Shown: positions 10,741 through 22,760, counted from the stretch's first letter. The stretch: DNA of 64,000 nucleotides from Sclerodactyla briareus (GCA_026419785.1 JAODTK010004554.1:124001-188000), one strand, 5' to 3'. The notes: a model not told the origin generated them from the sequence alone. Program-made: numbers and translations.

Positions 10741-12984
10741 TCCCCAATACAATTTTTTGCTTCGACTGTTTATGACACTAGCATGCACGAACGTCCGGAA
10801 ATCGTTTATATACGCTAGGGACCAAGAACCGACCATTGGGGAACACTACGAGTGACCTTCTGCCAAGTGGAGGAACGTTCACTAATAACAACTCGTTGGA
10901 CCCGATATAAGCCACTCTTGTTCCCACTTCAGGTCTGCCAATCCTCCAATTTGAGTAAGGAGATTATAGCACACAACGCTTTTCTGATAGTCCGGGAAAC
11001 AACACCGAAGCGTTACCCTCATTCCAATTAAAACAGAAACATCTAATGAATCTAGCAGATCCGTCACACCCAGCGAATAATGTTGAAGCCCTGCTGGACT
11101 CCCGATCAGATTATAATCATTAACAAGAAATCACCAATGATCCCTCATAATTTATCCCATCACCTCGCGAACATCACTGGCCTGTGATTATAAGACGAGA
11201 CTGAAAACCTTTCTTAAAATAGACGACGACTTGCCTTCCTTCAATCCTCAGAAACATCACCTTCTTCCAAAGTTGTATTGAAAATAAGATCTAATGGGAC
11301 AGACAATTGGTAAGCAAACGACTTTAAAAGAAACGGGTACACTCCGTCCGGGAGCTTCACAATGCTTGAGATTCTGGAGTTTCTTCTTACCCAAATCAGG
11401 CGTACAAAAACATCATTATAACGATAAGGAGACCCACCAACATCGAATCATCAAAGTTCTCTTCAGTGAAAACCGGGGAGGAAGAAGTCATATCCTGACT
11501 ATCGCTGATCGTGCCTCCCGTCACTGGTTCCCGCATGGAGAAATGCTGTCTTAACTCTCTGCTTACCTTTAACAAAGTGGAAAAAATGCACGGGGACTGT
11601 CTCTAATATCAGTGGCAATCTGCCAGTTGGCACCAGAAACTAACTGCTTGACTAACTTTGTTGCGCTTGGTTCAGATGTGAAACGGAGCCAGAAGACGAA
11701 AACGTCATCACAATTTCGCTTTCTTGTCATTGCCATACAACTCCTTGTCATTCAACCGGCTTTTTGTTGTTCTTATGTCGACGCTTTTTGCAAAGGAATA
11801 TAACTTTCATGACCTCATATGAACTGTCCACAAGAAAGAGAACTTCATGAGTCAACAGCTTTCGAACTCGATAAAAAGCAGGCCAGTTAACCTTAATCAG
11901 GAACCGAGAAATTTTATCGAATCCGCCCTCGGAAACAAGAAACGAGCTCCACACTCCACAGTAAAGTGCTGTTATGGTACAATCTCTCCAATGGGAGTTC
12001 CACCTTAAGGGCATTGTGGTCTTTCATGTTCGGCGCAATGATCACCTTTCCACTCCTATCGGTAACTTCGCCTAGCCGATACGCGACTTTCACGGCGCAA
12101 CAACTCTAGAGCCTAACAGACAATATCCACGTGTAAAAAAACTGCTACAATTTTCCTTCCTGCCTGAAACGATCAAGGATTGAATGTTCGCAGAACTCCC
12201 CGTTACAATTGCAGACAGTGATAATTTAAGAAGCCCTCCTCTAATTACGTCCTCCAACGCTTGATACGCCTAGCTCGAAAGAGGGGATAGAACATGGTGG
12301 CGGTGCTGCTTTTCGAGCAAATGATCAACACTTCAGATTTGTGTATTCCATCTTCAGGATGGATGTCATCCACTCTTTGAACTCATTCACAACTATTCAG
12401 TCTTTTCTACCTGCAAATATTTGCAAAGTTGCAAATAGACAAAATATACCAAAAAGATGTCTCAAAAAGCGTTTCCTCCAGGAATATTCATAATCATTGT
12501 AACTCCGGGAAAGTTTTCAACATAAAGTGGAAACCCTTCTGTTTTGATACTTTGTACTCTTTCTGACATCATTCAGTCATTTCCAATTTATGGAGGTAAA
12601 ACTGAAGAAGAAAGAACAGTTTTCAGAATTCACGAATTGGCGGGGAGGAATAATCCCCCCCCCCCCACCCCGCAGAAAAAAAAAGCTGATCAGCAAATAT
12701 CTTCGAAATAGTGTGAAATGATTCACCCATTGTAAGGCCTTTTCCCCCTAATTTCAAAATTTTTGATGTTCTTGCCTATTTTGAGAGCAGTATATGTTTT
12801 GCGGCTATTCAGGCGTGTGCGAATTGTCCTGTGTTTAGCCACTCCAAAGTGGAGATATTTTCCCGAAAAATATTTCCAAAAATCTGACAGACACGCAAAC
12901 CCACACAAAAACAACCACACACACAAGCAACACTTTCGCGAGTGCACCTCAATGCTGGAATCACCCGGCACCAATCGATAGTTT
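10741..12984. other. No gene recognised
   Basis: Several frames of 60-90 codons on both strands (for example 11294-11554 + and 11748-12014 -) lack domains, compositional bias or splice sites, and I treat them as chance. The - frame at 12723-13076 has a run of aliphatic residues but this is encoded by a simple GGTTGCCATAGCAATGG-like repeat. A C-run lies at 12655-12666. Confidence 0.4.
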
Positions 12985-12999
12985 TTAACCACCACTATG

Positions 13000-13028
13000 G
13001 TTACCATAACAACCATTGCTATGGCAAC
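13000..13028. promoter_or_regulatory. Two RFX X-box-like motifs, head to head
   Basis: GTTACCATAACAAC (13000-13013, +) and GTTGCCATAGCAAT (- strand of 13015-13028) each match the RFX X-box consensus GTNRCC-N(0-3)-RGYAAC with a single mismatch and are adjacent. X-boxes control ciliary and other genes in animals. No gene start is recognised nearby and the motif could be a chance product of the local repetitive sequence, so function is speculative. Confidence 0.3.
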
Positions 13029-13253
13029 CAGCAATATAATAGAGTTGTGAAATCGCACTGACTGCAAAGACCTCATCAGCTCCTCAGAATCGATGAGATA
13101 ATAATAACCCCACGGGGAATAGATGAGTCAATTGGGAGGAAAGGAATGTGAGCTTATACGATAGGAAACTACAGTCGATAAACAGACAGATAATAACGGA
13201 ACGAAGTTCACCAGCTCGACACCATGTTTAGCTTTTAAACACTCCTAAATGAA

Positions 13254-13800
13254 GTGGCAAAATATTGTTGAAAGTGTGTTTGAATCCTATGCACTGTTTT
13301 CGGAGTATATTCAGATTTGTAGCTGCAGTAAAGTAGACATATTTTAGGTATATTCATGAGGCCTGAGTTATATTAATAACCATTGTTGTACGATCTTTAC
13401 GGTTGTAGTCGTGCATTCTATATTTTTGTAACAACAGCCAACACAACCTGTGGGGAAGAGGGCGGCCAAATGCCATGGCGGGACTACTATGGAAAAAAAA
13501 CATACAAAATTTTATGCAAAATCCTGAGAAATGAAAACAAAATGTGTCGAAAAACTACCATGGGGTGGCCTCTTTCGATTCTATTTGTTTCCTTTCAGAT
13601 GTAACGATGTACGCTACAAACCGAGGAAACCCCCGACTGTTTCTCTGCGATATTCGACAAGTAAGCAATTAATCATAATTACATCCAGGCTAGTCACTGG
13701 TCCGAGCTGCACCTCGAGGTTTTGGAAACATTCCAACTTTTTGATGTCCTGCTGAAGCAACAGGAATTTTGCAGTGCATGCACCGTGTGTTGTGTGTGTG
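13254..13800 (+). repeat. Duplicated block, copy A
   Basis: About 550 bp running from AAATATTGTTGAAA to the TG microsatellite. It is repeated at 13957-14945. Shared landmarks include GTAACAACAGCCAACACAACCTG (in pieces), CCAAATGCCATGGCGGGACT, TCCTGAGAAATGAAAA(a)CAAA and CACCTCGAGG. Differences between copies are largely single-base indels. The copies are non-coding. Confidence 0.85.
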
Positions 13801-13883
13801 TGTGTTGTGTGTGTGTGTGTGTGTGTGTGTGTGTCGTGTGTGTGTGGTGGTGGTGGTGTGTTGTGTGTGTGTGTGTGTGTGTG
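13784..13883 (+). repeat. (TG)n microsatellite
   Basis: About 100 bp of TG/GTG dinucleotides with a few interruptions, at the downstream edge of duplicated block A. The corresponding position in block B has a shorter TG tract at 14919-14951. Confidence 0.95.
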
Positions 13884-13956
13884 ACCCCCTTTTAGCAATA
13901 TCTAACGTACTCAAACTGGTATCAGTCAATAAGGTATGTGCGCCTACCTGATTGGC

Positions 13957-14945
13957 AAAATATTGTTTGAAATTGTGTGTCGAATTCTATGCCCGGGTTT
14001 CGGAGTATTTCAATTTGTAGCTGCAGGAAGTAGACAAGTTAGGTATATTTCATGAGGCAACTGAAGGTGCATATTAATAACCATTGTTGTACGATCTTTA
14101 CGGTTGTATTCCGCGCATTCTATATTTTCGTAACAACAGCCAACACAACCTGTGGGGAAGAGGGCGGGCCAAATGCCATGGCGGGACTGCTATGGAAAAA
14201 AACATTCAAAATTTAGCACATTGGCTGCTTGTTCAGCCGTGGCATACTAATCCATGGTGACGCGAGACTATACCCGATCTTGTTGGGCTAAATACAAGAC
14301 TAATGTTGCAGAACGGTAATACGCACTACTGATAGTCGCTATCTATAAATCAACGGCCGGAGTAGACACACATTTATTTCAGGCTTAGTTTGCTTATACT
14401 GAAAACATTATGTGGTACCTTAACTACTCGCAAAGAAGTGACCTTCGATAGTTTGTCCATTCAATCGTTGGAAAATAGCTTCCTCCCGTGGAACAATCAT
14501 TTCATAATTCGACGCCCGGGTAATGTTAGGTGTCGGAGTTACCATATTCCTGATTCAATCATAAGTAAATCGCGTCAAGTCGAGCAGCCAAACCAAACGG
14601 ATCTATGCTGAGAATGCGCTGAAACAGGCACGACGCTATATGCAAAAGCCCTGAGAAATGAAAAACAAATGTGTCTAAAACTACATGGGGTCGCCTTTTT
14701 TTCGATCTATTTGTTTCCGTTCAGAGTAATACGGTGTACGCCTACACCGAGGAAACAACACCGAGCTGTTCATGCGAGATTGACAAGTAGGCATACTAAT
14801 TAATTAACAATCAGCTAAGTCACTGGTCACGATCTTGCCCTCGAGGTTGTGAAACATTTACACTTGTTGATTCCTCCTGGAGGCAACATGAACTCTATTG
14901 CAGTCCTGCACCGTTCGTATGTGTGTGTGTTGTGCGTGTGTATGT
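13957..14945 (+). repeat. Duplicated block, copy B, with internal insertion
   Basis: Matches 13254-13800 from GGCAAAATATTG to the TG tract, but is interrupted between about 14214 and 14637 by sequence absent from copy A. Homology resumes exactly at ATGCAAAA(g)CCTGAGAAATG. The arrangement gives a clean before-and-after picture of an insertion. Confidence 0.85.
14214..14637. mobile_element. Candidate MITE inserted in duplicated block B
   Basis: The insert lies where copy A reads AAAATTTTATGCAAAA. Its left end reads TAGCACATTGGCTGCTTGTTCAGC and the reverse complement of its right end reads TAGCGTCGTGCCTGTTTCAGC in pieces, so TAGC, a CTG core and TTCAGC are shared as imperfect terminal inverted repeats. 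The flanks are compatible with a TA target duplication. The insertion itself is clear; the mariner-like class is tentative. It has no coding capacity beyond a chance frame at 14390-14611. Confidence 0.55.
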
Positions 14946-16059
14946 GTGTTTGTATTTGACATCCCTTGTCCACAGCACGATATCTAGTCTAATGTATAGA
15001 CGCCTGTGTCTTTCAATCGCTCTCAATCGCTCTGGCTTTCGCGTATAAACCCTCCATTTGCTGTATATAGCAATCATCATGGTGTAGCTCTCACAGTCAT
15101 TCTACTTGAACTCTTTTCTTCCTCTTTATAATCTGAAGCGGACCAATCACGTCATTTCTCAGCGTTGTCGATGGTAACTGTATAAACGCCCGCAATACAC
15201 GCAGGCCGCGTGGATTCCTAAGTCAATGTTAATTCGCCTGTAACGACGTCACTGCGTAGTGGCAGTACGGCGGTAGGGAGACGAAAAAACATACTGGTTT
15301 GGAAGTTGCTATAATAAGGAGCAGAATTGAGGCGATCAGTCATCATCTCGCGTGTCTTCTTCTCGATAACTACCGGTAGGAAAGCCTTTTAACAGTCTTA
15401 CAAGACTCGATGTTGGGGTCACGTCCGGCCGTGGGTGGAGTAGTAGTACTATAGCCTATAAACCTTCGATGTTTTCTGGATTGCAAAGTGATTCATCGAG
15501 TCTTGAGCAAGACTACACGATATCTAACGTACGCAACTGGTATCAAGTTCAAATTAATTATGTGGGTTCACATATGGGACTGAATGACCCCTGTTGTTTT
15601 AGGTGCCGCGTTCAAGTTGCATCTCAAGGTCCACCGAGGGCAAAGTTCAAAAAAGCGTGTCAGCACGATATCTAACGAATTCAAGTATCTATCAAGTTAA
15701 ATTGGTGTCAGTCAAGGTCATTCAAGGTACCATAAGGAGATCGTCTAATCTCGCAACGAACATTTTGGTAGGATGTCGAATTGGAAAGTTTCGTTCGTCT
15801 GGGTGAAATACTTCTGATGACCGACTTTGACCTTATTTTACCTTTAGAACCTCATTGACCTTTTGACCCGGTGATTTTGCATGCTTTTTCTGTGATGGCC
15901 AGATGCGTCTTGGTAAGACAAAAAAAAAGTCAATGACACTACCATACGACGATACTCTTATCCAAGCATCAGGTTTATATTTTGGTATCAGGGTCAAGGT
16001 CACTTCAGTCCCATAGACAATCCTTATTCTCTGCACGATTCATTGTACAGAGTGGGAAC
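14946..16059 (+). repeat. Further copies of the CACGATATC / AGGTCA repeat
   Basis: CACGATATCTA occurs at about 14976, 15514 and 15662. The copies near 15514 and 15662 are followed by the same TATCAAGTT(c)AAATT, GTGGGTT and TCAAGGT words as in the 2530-3070 block, and then by TTTGACC/TTGACC words at about 15820-15870. The remaining sequence between copies shows no gene. Confidence 0.6.
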
Positions 16060-16555
16060 AAATATGCTCAACCAAACCAATATTTCCTCCAGTGAAGACA
16101 GTACAAAGCTTGAATTGGTCATTTTATTGTTTATTGCTGATATGTTTGTGTATTGGGCTAGCACCACAATATTTTCCCCCATGAAGAGACAGTAAAAATT
16201 CTTGAATTGTCAATTTTCTTATTTATTCCTGATATGTTTGAGTATTGGACTATACTCCATGACCAGCCAATATGTACGACTGTACACATTCTTGAATTGT
16301 CATTTTATTTATTATTAGTCCTGATCTTGTTTGAGTATTACTTTCGACACTATAGCTCCAGGACCAGCTATATGTCGACTGTCCAATTTTGTATTGTCAT
16401 TTATTTGTTTTTCTGTTTTGTTTGAATATTGGCCTAGCACCAATTATTTCCCCAGTGAAGGACAGTAGAGAAATCTATTTTTTATGTTTATTGAATTTTC
16501 TGAATTAGTTCCTGATATGTTCGAGAGTATGGACTAGCACCAGTGCTAGCCTATA
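16060..16555 (+). repeat. Degenerate tandem repeat, about 95-bp unit, five copies
   Basis: Each unit contains a GACAGTA-like start, TTGAATTGTCATTTTATTT, CTGATATGTTTGAGTATTGG and CTAGCACCA with many small indels. Copies begin near 16085, 16180, 16275, 16365 and 16455. It is AT-rich and non-coding; the hydrophobic frame at 16207-16425 is a by-product of the repeat. Confidence 0.8.
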
Positions 16556-17800
16556 TTACCCTCCTGATCAGTAGTGGTGTTTTCTCGGTGTGGGGGCAAT
16601 TTTGTCGTGCATGCACCCCCAGTTTCATCGCTATATCAGTGACCAGCTTATATGTACCTCCTGATCAGTAGTGTTGTTGCTAAGGGTGGGGGTTGCAATT
16701 TAGTCTTGCATGCACCCCCCCCCCCCCCCACGGTTTCATAGGCAGCTTATGAAAAATGTTACCCTATTTGAAAGCCTGCATCACTGTACGAAATGTAGAA
16801 GTGCTCGCTTACGTAACGGAGCAAAATAAGAATGGTGGCCCTACGAGGTGTCAATTAAGCATGGATTTGGGGCAGGTTTGCAAAAGCAGCACGAGTTACT
16901 CGTGCAATGTCTAATCCAGAGGAGCTTAAAATGATAAATTTAGCCTTATTTTGAACATGAATCACTGTATTTCTGACAAGGAAACGCCTCTCCTTGCGTA
17001 TGCTTCCTCTCATTTAGTGTAACATTTCAACATCTGATATGTTGTGGTGCCCGCCCCCCCCCAAAAAAAAAAAAAAAAGGGTAAACTTTGCATCACCTTG
17101 CTTCCCCCCCCCAAAAAAAAAAAAAAAAGAATTCAAACGGTAAAAAATGGGGTGGCTTCACATGACTCCCCCCCCCCCCTTGGGGTCTGGCGCCGCCACT
17201 TGCTGATAAGCCACAAGCCTGCTACCGTTGAATGAGAATTCAGTGTTGGGAAATTTTGGCCACAAATTCTAAATTAAGGTTTTATGGTAACGTGCATATG
17301 GTTCCCTATTGTATGGGCTAAACCCATAATTAGCCACCCACTACTGGATCAGCGTAAGTTTGCGACCCAAATTGAGAGTCCGTCGGGAATTTTTGGCCGA
17401 AATTCTACAATTATGGTTTAGGGTGACATTTGCATATGGATTCTCATCTTCCATGGGATAAACGAATCATGGGGACACTCTCCTTGAGCATATTCAGGAC
17501 TATGACTTCCCAAATTAGAGGGGGGGGGAAGGGCCAGGAGCAATTTGCATGGGTACCTGAATCCATTAGAGTGGTCGCACATTTTGGGGACATTTACTGA
17601 GGCACCCAGGGGGAGTATTTTCTTACATGGGCTTCCTCTATTAGCGTCACCATTTTCACCATCTAATATGTTGTGGTGCCCCCCCCCCAAAGAAACCGGT
17701 ACTATTACCTTCACTTGACTACCCCCCCCCTCCAAAAAAAAAAAACAGAGGACATTTACTGAGGCATCCAGGGGAGGCATGTTCCTGCCTCTTTCACTGC
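16556..17800. repeat. C-rich duplicated segments with homopolymers
   Basis: TTATATGTACCTCCTGATCAGTAG and GTCTTGCATGCACCCCC-type segments occur twice (16560-16620 and 16640-16735). C-runs joined to A-runs occur at 17056-17078, 17104-17128 and 17721-17744. Two related AT-rich stretches at about 17245-17330 and 17370-17470 (TTTTGGCC, AAATTCTA, GCATATGG) look like a further tandem duplication. The - frame at 17418-17780 runs through these repeats and is not credible as a gene. Confidence 0.6.
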
Positions 17801-18539
17801 ATGCCCCACATGGACCCTCTTAATTTCCTCCCAAGGCAATAATCACTTATATACAACTAGCGGATGGCTTGTATGAACGGTGGGCCGAACACTACTAATT
17901 TGATGTTGTGTCCTACATACCTAAGTTCAGGCTAGCGAAAACCCAACTTGTTAAACAAACCCGGGCAAGGTCATGAAGTTGATCACCTTTGTATGTGTGG
18001 CCATGGGAAAAGAGACTAGTGTGCATACCAGTCTACAGGGCAAGATATTACAAGCCATGTACACTGCAGTTGTTTGTAGAGATACATGGTCAGACAGGCA
18101 AATTTCGTCAAGTGAGAAGGCAAGGATTGCTGTGGCGACATTATCTTGTGCTTTGTAGAATTGGTGAGATTGTATGGTTCTCGTTTTGTGCCTTACACCC
18201 AACAAATGGAATAGTAGAAGCTCTTTTACAATTTTAGAGGACATTCAAATTTCGATGTGTGTTACAACACACATCATTAATATCATTGATTCGTACTGAA
18301 GTGGGGATTGTATATCACGTAAGCACGGGGAATCGTTTTGTGATTGTGTGCTGAATTGCTTGAATATATAACACTCAACTGTTCAGAATGTTCAAGTCAC
18401 AGGTTTATCCAAAAGCTTGTTCATGGTGACCAAGTACGCAAGATAAACAGATTAGCAGTACGGGGTATAGAGCGATATCATTCTGGCTTATTTTTAAACT
18501 GTAATTATCTTCATAAATAGAACCAATTCATCCCATATT
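17801..18539. other. No gene recognised
   Basis: The only structure I note is a short perfect hairpin at 18254-18275 (GATGTGTGTT, 2-nt loop, AACACACATC). The open frames at 17951-18244 on both strands overlap each other and have no domain. Confidence 0.4.
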
Positions 18540-19070
18540 ATGTTGATGGTATGTAGTTTCATTGGAGTTAGTTTTCAAAGAGATTTTAATTATACTGTTT
18601 TTGTTGCATGTATGATGGGCGTCAGACCCCCAGTAATATTGACCAGGGTGACCTTTGTCCCTATATCATTATTATAGCACTATACGCATCCCTGAACTGG
18701 CTTATTGGTAAACCTGTTACTGACCAATGCTATTTGGAATGTAAATATTGGTGTGGGGTTCATAGAACACTTGATCTAGTTGGGTCCATTTGTGAGACGT
18801 TGTGATGGTTGACAATTCTACATAGTTCTATATCATAAGTAGTTTGACTGTTTTGACTGTTGGTGCATGTTTTTGTGACATGTGTGATGGGGTCAGACCC
18901 CTAGTAATACCTGGTTGACCTTTGTCTCCATATCATTATCGTATCATTATTATTTGCATCCTTGAAATGGGCGCTTGAACTTGTATTCACCAATGCTATT
19001 TTGGGGAAGTAAATATTCAGACATGTGGTACATAGAATACTTGATACTAGTTGAGTGATATTACCTACAG
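18540..19070 (+). repeat. Tandem duplication, about 250-bp unit
   Basis: Unit 1 (to about 18810) and unit 2 (about 18811-19070) share TGTGATGGGG(c)GTCAGACCCC(c)AGTAATA, GACCTTTGTC, ATATCATTAT, ACCAATGCTATTT, GTAAATATT and CATAGAA(c/t)ACTTGAT in order. The copies are diverged with frequent indels and are non-coding. Confidence 0.8.
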
Positions 19071-19974
19071 TTTCAGAGGCGACCCATAGTAAAATTTATG
19101 CTTTGGTTGGAATCATAATCATCCAAACTTTGAACCAGAATACATTTCTCATTGCCAGGAAAGCTTAAGAGTATTGTATACATTTATATACTGTCTCTAA
19201 TTTATTCACGGTACCACCCCATAAAATTGTGGCGCCTCCTTACATTTTACATGACAGAATCATTGTTCTGGCTTTCAATCCTGGAATATGGTCTGCAGAT
19301 TGAGCTTGTTAGGCCTAATTAGCTGCAAAGGTTATGAGAAAGGGCAATAAAATAGGTCATGCAGCTAAGTTTACTGCTTACAACCCCAAATATTGTATCT
19401 CCTTACATTTTACTATGCAGAATCATTTCAATCGCCCGTATCACTACTCTTAATACAAATTCCCCCCCCCCCCTCCCAACTTGCTGGGCCGGTCAGTGTG
19501 GTTAATCATCAACATCCGACATCTCGAATGATAAACATTTTGGATGGAGGCCGGAGCAGCCCCCCCACTAAGGCATATCCGTCGAAAAAGTCTATCGGTG
19601 ATCATGCGATTATGGTGGAATCCGCCAATACCCGCTATGGAGACATGAGCTTGAATTCATTCGACAAAATAATGTTGACAATCCCTTTGCGACAGATGGA
19701 CATATTCTGCTTCCATGGAAGCAAGCCGCGCCCCTGCAGAATCCACTTCCCACTGATCCAAGTTGCTACAATGCCTACATAAAACTAAGCAAGGAATCAC
19801 TGACGCAGAGTTGCGGTCTGTTAGGAATTAGCAGAAACTCTTCCTGATCATGGACGGTGTCTTAAGTTGATATAGAAAATTCATTTATATGTATAGTTCA
19901 ATATTACAGTGATCATTCCAACCAAACTTCTTATCTTCTGGAACAATGCCCTCTCCTTGTAAGCTCCACTGTTT
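19071..19974. other. Unassigned; one open frame of 129 codons
   Basis: A + frame at 19393-19782 is open across a C-run and has ordinary amino-acid composition after it, but no domain, start context or splice sites that I recognise. It lies directly upstream of a LINE fragment on the same strand, so it could be degraded transposon coding sequence. I do not assign it. Confidence 0.25.
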
Positions 19975-20345
19975 GCTATTGGCGGCGAGACTTCGGCTAA
20001 TACTGAAAGTCCTTTCTGGTGGCCCTAGGGGTACTGTAATGGGACCGCCCTGTTCCCTTCACACGTAAATGACCCCTTCCTGACTCTGTGCCTTAGATAT
20101 CGGCTGTTTGCCGAACGCTCTTTTGTCAAAGATATATTGATTCCCTGGGTGACAAAAAGTACTTCAGAGAGACCTCCAAGCCCTTACTGCAAAATGGTGG
20201 AAGACTGGTGGTCCTTCAACCCCACAAAAATTCATGTCTCTTCGGTTAGGTGCAAAACAAAACCTTATCTTATAGATATTATTATACCCCACTCTTCAGC
20301 CATTCTCTTCGCCTGTCAGTCTCACCCCTATGTTGGAGTCTGAAC
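19975..20345 (+). pseudogene. LINE reverse transcriptase fragment
   Basis: In broken + frames the region gives a motif B remnant (GTVMGP near 20032), RLFA followed by a degraded ADD box (near 20098), and then LQRDLQALTAKW...FNPTK (about 20160-20230), the palm-to-thumb spacing typical of CR1/Jockey-like reverse transcriptases. The catalytic aspartates are not intact. A 145-bp tandem duplication interrupts it downstream, and a likely C-terminal continuation lies at 20750-20920. Confidence 0.65.
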
Positions 20346-20628
20346 TCAAAGTGGGCGTGTGGAATCAGGAACCTTACAGTAAGCGATGGCCACTAGGTCC
20401 TCAAAATTTCTTTCTAGGAAATTTCACCATCGCCCTCTGAAGTTAAGGAAGTGATAACAACAACACTTTTGTTAGTCCCCCTATGTTAGAGTGAACTCAA
20501 ATTGTCGTGGAACTCATGAACCTTACAGTAGCGATGGCCACTAGTCCTCAAATTCCTTTATGGAAAATTTCACCATCGCCCTCCTGAAGTAAGGATCTGA
20601 TAACAACAACACTTTTGTTCGTCCCAAT
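20342..20628 (+). repeat. Tandem duplication, about 145-bp unit
   Basis: TATGTT(a/g)GAGT..GAACTCAAA through ACAACAACACTTTTGTT(a/c)GTCCC occurs twice in succession (about 20331-20478 and 20480-20628). The copies differ mainly by single-base insertions and deletions, including in short homopolymers. Confidence 0.9.
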
Positions 20629-20749
20629 TTTCTTGATCCAAGCCGTGGTCTCTGTCACACCGTCCACTGGCAAAAAATAAACTTGGACTGGTTTGATCCG
20701 GAGCTGATGGTGGTTTGTTACCAGGCTTATTCACGTACCGAGAAAAACA

Positions 20750-20920
20750 AAAACACAACCCCTATTCTGTACGAACTACCTGGCTGCTCGTCGCACGCAT
20801 TGCATCAAAAGTCTTCCTCACATTCGAAATTCTCCATAATATGGGCCCTGCTCACCTTGCAGTTCTAACTAACCGGATGACGAAGCGCACGCTCACGCCT
20901 AATGCTCGGAGGCTGCACTA
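20750..20920 (+). pseudogene. Probable LINE C-terminal fragment
   Basis: A + frame reads RIASKVFLTFEILHNMGPAH with LAVLTNRMTKRTLTPNAR after it, resembling the short helical tail after the thumb of CR1-like reverse transcriptases. It is on the same strand as, and just downstream of, the fragment at 19975-20345. The match is weak and stands mainly on context. Confidence 0.35.
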
Positions 20921-21920
20921 ACCAACTGTAATACCAAGTTCTACGGGGAGGGGGCTTTCCAGGTGTGCCCGGCCCCCGTTGTTTAACTGCTTATACCACA
21001 GTCGGCTCCGATTGGTGTGTAAATTTAACCTTTCACATCTAATCTGAAAGACATACCTATCTCACGGAATATTTCAGTTGTTTGATAATTTGTTTTGTTT
21101 TGTAAATTATATGATAGGGCCCTGTGTTCATGCGTTCATTTTCTCTTCTTATTTTAATTACCGATAGTATCAGTAGCATATGTCATTCTGGGAATGAACA
21201 CTCATGAGCACAAAAGAGATCTTACATATCCTTGTACCTGTCACAAAATTCCATCCAAACTGTTGTTCCCAACGAAGGTATCTTCAGTCCTCACTCTTGT
21301 GACACTAGGTCCAATATACAATACTTCAAATACATGCCTGCCGTGTCGATGCCGTTGGGGTCTCAGTTTCAAGGGCTCTTGAATTGGAAACACTTCCCTA
21401 AGCCGTGATGATTTGCTTGTCGAGAATGTAGTCAAGATGGCAGCAGAGACTCTATCCTGGTTATATCAATAGTATGGTCTTCTCTGCACACCAACCGTCC
21501 TCCTTCAAATGCCCTGTGAGGCGCCCTGGAGTATTAGGGTGACAAAGAAGCGTCTACGATTCGTTAGCCTTCGTTAAGGTGGAGTGAAAACATTGAGATG
21601 ATAGAATCATCTTATTCTCATTAAATGTCTCCAGTCTTTTTCTTTCCAATAGAAAGTCGCGTATACAAACGAATCGAGTGTTTAATATTCATCCATTGCT
21701 TCACCCATTAGGTCTGTTATCCGGGTAAAATTAGAAATTAAACGAAGGGGTGTTGCCTAAATGTGTAGGGATAGGAGGATCATGTTCATCATAGTGTGGT
21801 TATATGAATTATCATTGCGCAATAATGTTTTCAGTTAGTCAACGTGGCCACTCGGCAATTCCCGCAAAATACTAAAGTTTGACGGCCTATAAACACTACC
21901 AAAGGGAGAATGTTATCCCC
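20921..21920. other. No gene recognised
   Basis: Short frames only. The frames at 21194-21382 (+) and 21241-21435 (-) overlap and neither has a domain or splice signals. Nothing else supported. Confidence 0.4.
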
Positions 21921-22760
21921 GAATTATTATTATTATTATTATTATTACACCAGTGCTTATAAAGCGCAATATCCCGAAGTTCAAAGCGCTGTACAAAAAA
22001 ACAAAACAAATACATTAACCATAGGTTTGCTTAAAATAAATGTTTTTCAACGATGACTTGAAAGATGTCACAGATGAGGAGCCCCGGAGAATCGTTGGCA
22101 GCGTGTTCCAGAGTGCTGGTGCAGCATGACAAAAGGCACCGTTCCCAACGCGCTTGTTCGGTGCTTGTGTAGTGAGGAGCGTCTTGTCGGTTGAGGATCG
22201 GAGTGTGCGGCGCGGTTGGTAGATGTTGATGAGATCCTGGAGATAGATGGGTGATGAGTCATGAAGACACTTGACGACGTATGTCAGTATCCGGAACTTG
22301 ATCCTGACGTCACAGGGGAGCCAGTGTAGATCAGCAAGAACCGGTGATATATGATCGCGTGGGCTGGCCCTTGAAATTATACGAGCTGCGGTGTTCTGGA
22401 CAACTTGTTGTCGTCGAACTTGATGGCCGGGCTCCATATAACAGAACACAGCAATAGTCCATACGAGACACTACGAGGCCCCTCTGACTGCAGGTTTGCA
22501 GGCGTCCGTAGTGAGAATTTCCGAATCTTGCCAATATTGCGTAAGTGGAATTTGCATGAACTGACCACACTGGATACTTGGTCAGCCATCGAGAGATGCT
22601 CGTCAAGTACGACTCCGAGAACTCGTACACTCCTCGACGGATTGATCTCATGCACATCGATTGTGAGAGATAGGCGGCCATGGTCGATCAGATTAGGGCG
22701 TAGGACGTTTGAGTTCCGTTTTTGTCTCCGTTCAACTTGAGGCAATTTGCTGACATCCAG
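21921..22760 (-). pseudogene. L2/CR1-like LINE, 3' end
   Basis: The - frame at 22015-22449 is open and reads VQNTAARIISR, HISPVLADLHWLPCDVRIKF, AFCHAAPALWNTLP and SVTSFKSSLK, the C-terminal signature of CR1/L2-type LINE polyproteins. Upstream on the - strand (22377-22745, shifted frame) is the thumb-to-tail region with RSVRVLGVVLDEHLSM. Past the stop, the - strand 3' end reads TGTACAGCGCTTTGA and GCGCTTTATAAGCAC, then ends in a (TAA)n tail (+ strand ATT repeats at 21923-21947). That 3' hairpin-like end with a trinucleotide tail is characteristic of L2/CR1 elements. The copy is 5' truncated and has at least one frameshift, but is the best preserved LINE in the window. Confidence 0.88.

Noticed and set aside
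11294..11554. Frame starting MGQT, recalling myristoylated Gag proteins
   Set aside because: Only four residues agree. No capsid or zinc-knuckle motif and no LTRs or polymerase nearby.
12723..13076. 117-codon - frame with a putative transmembrane segment
   Set aside because: The hydrophobic part is encoded by the repetitive GGTTGCCATAGCAATGG stretch, and no splice or start support is seen.
13614..13951. His/Thr- and Cys/Val-rich frames across the TG tract
   Set aside because: They are translations of a dinucleotide microsatellite in several frames. The same applies at 50749-51304 and 55920-56181.
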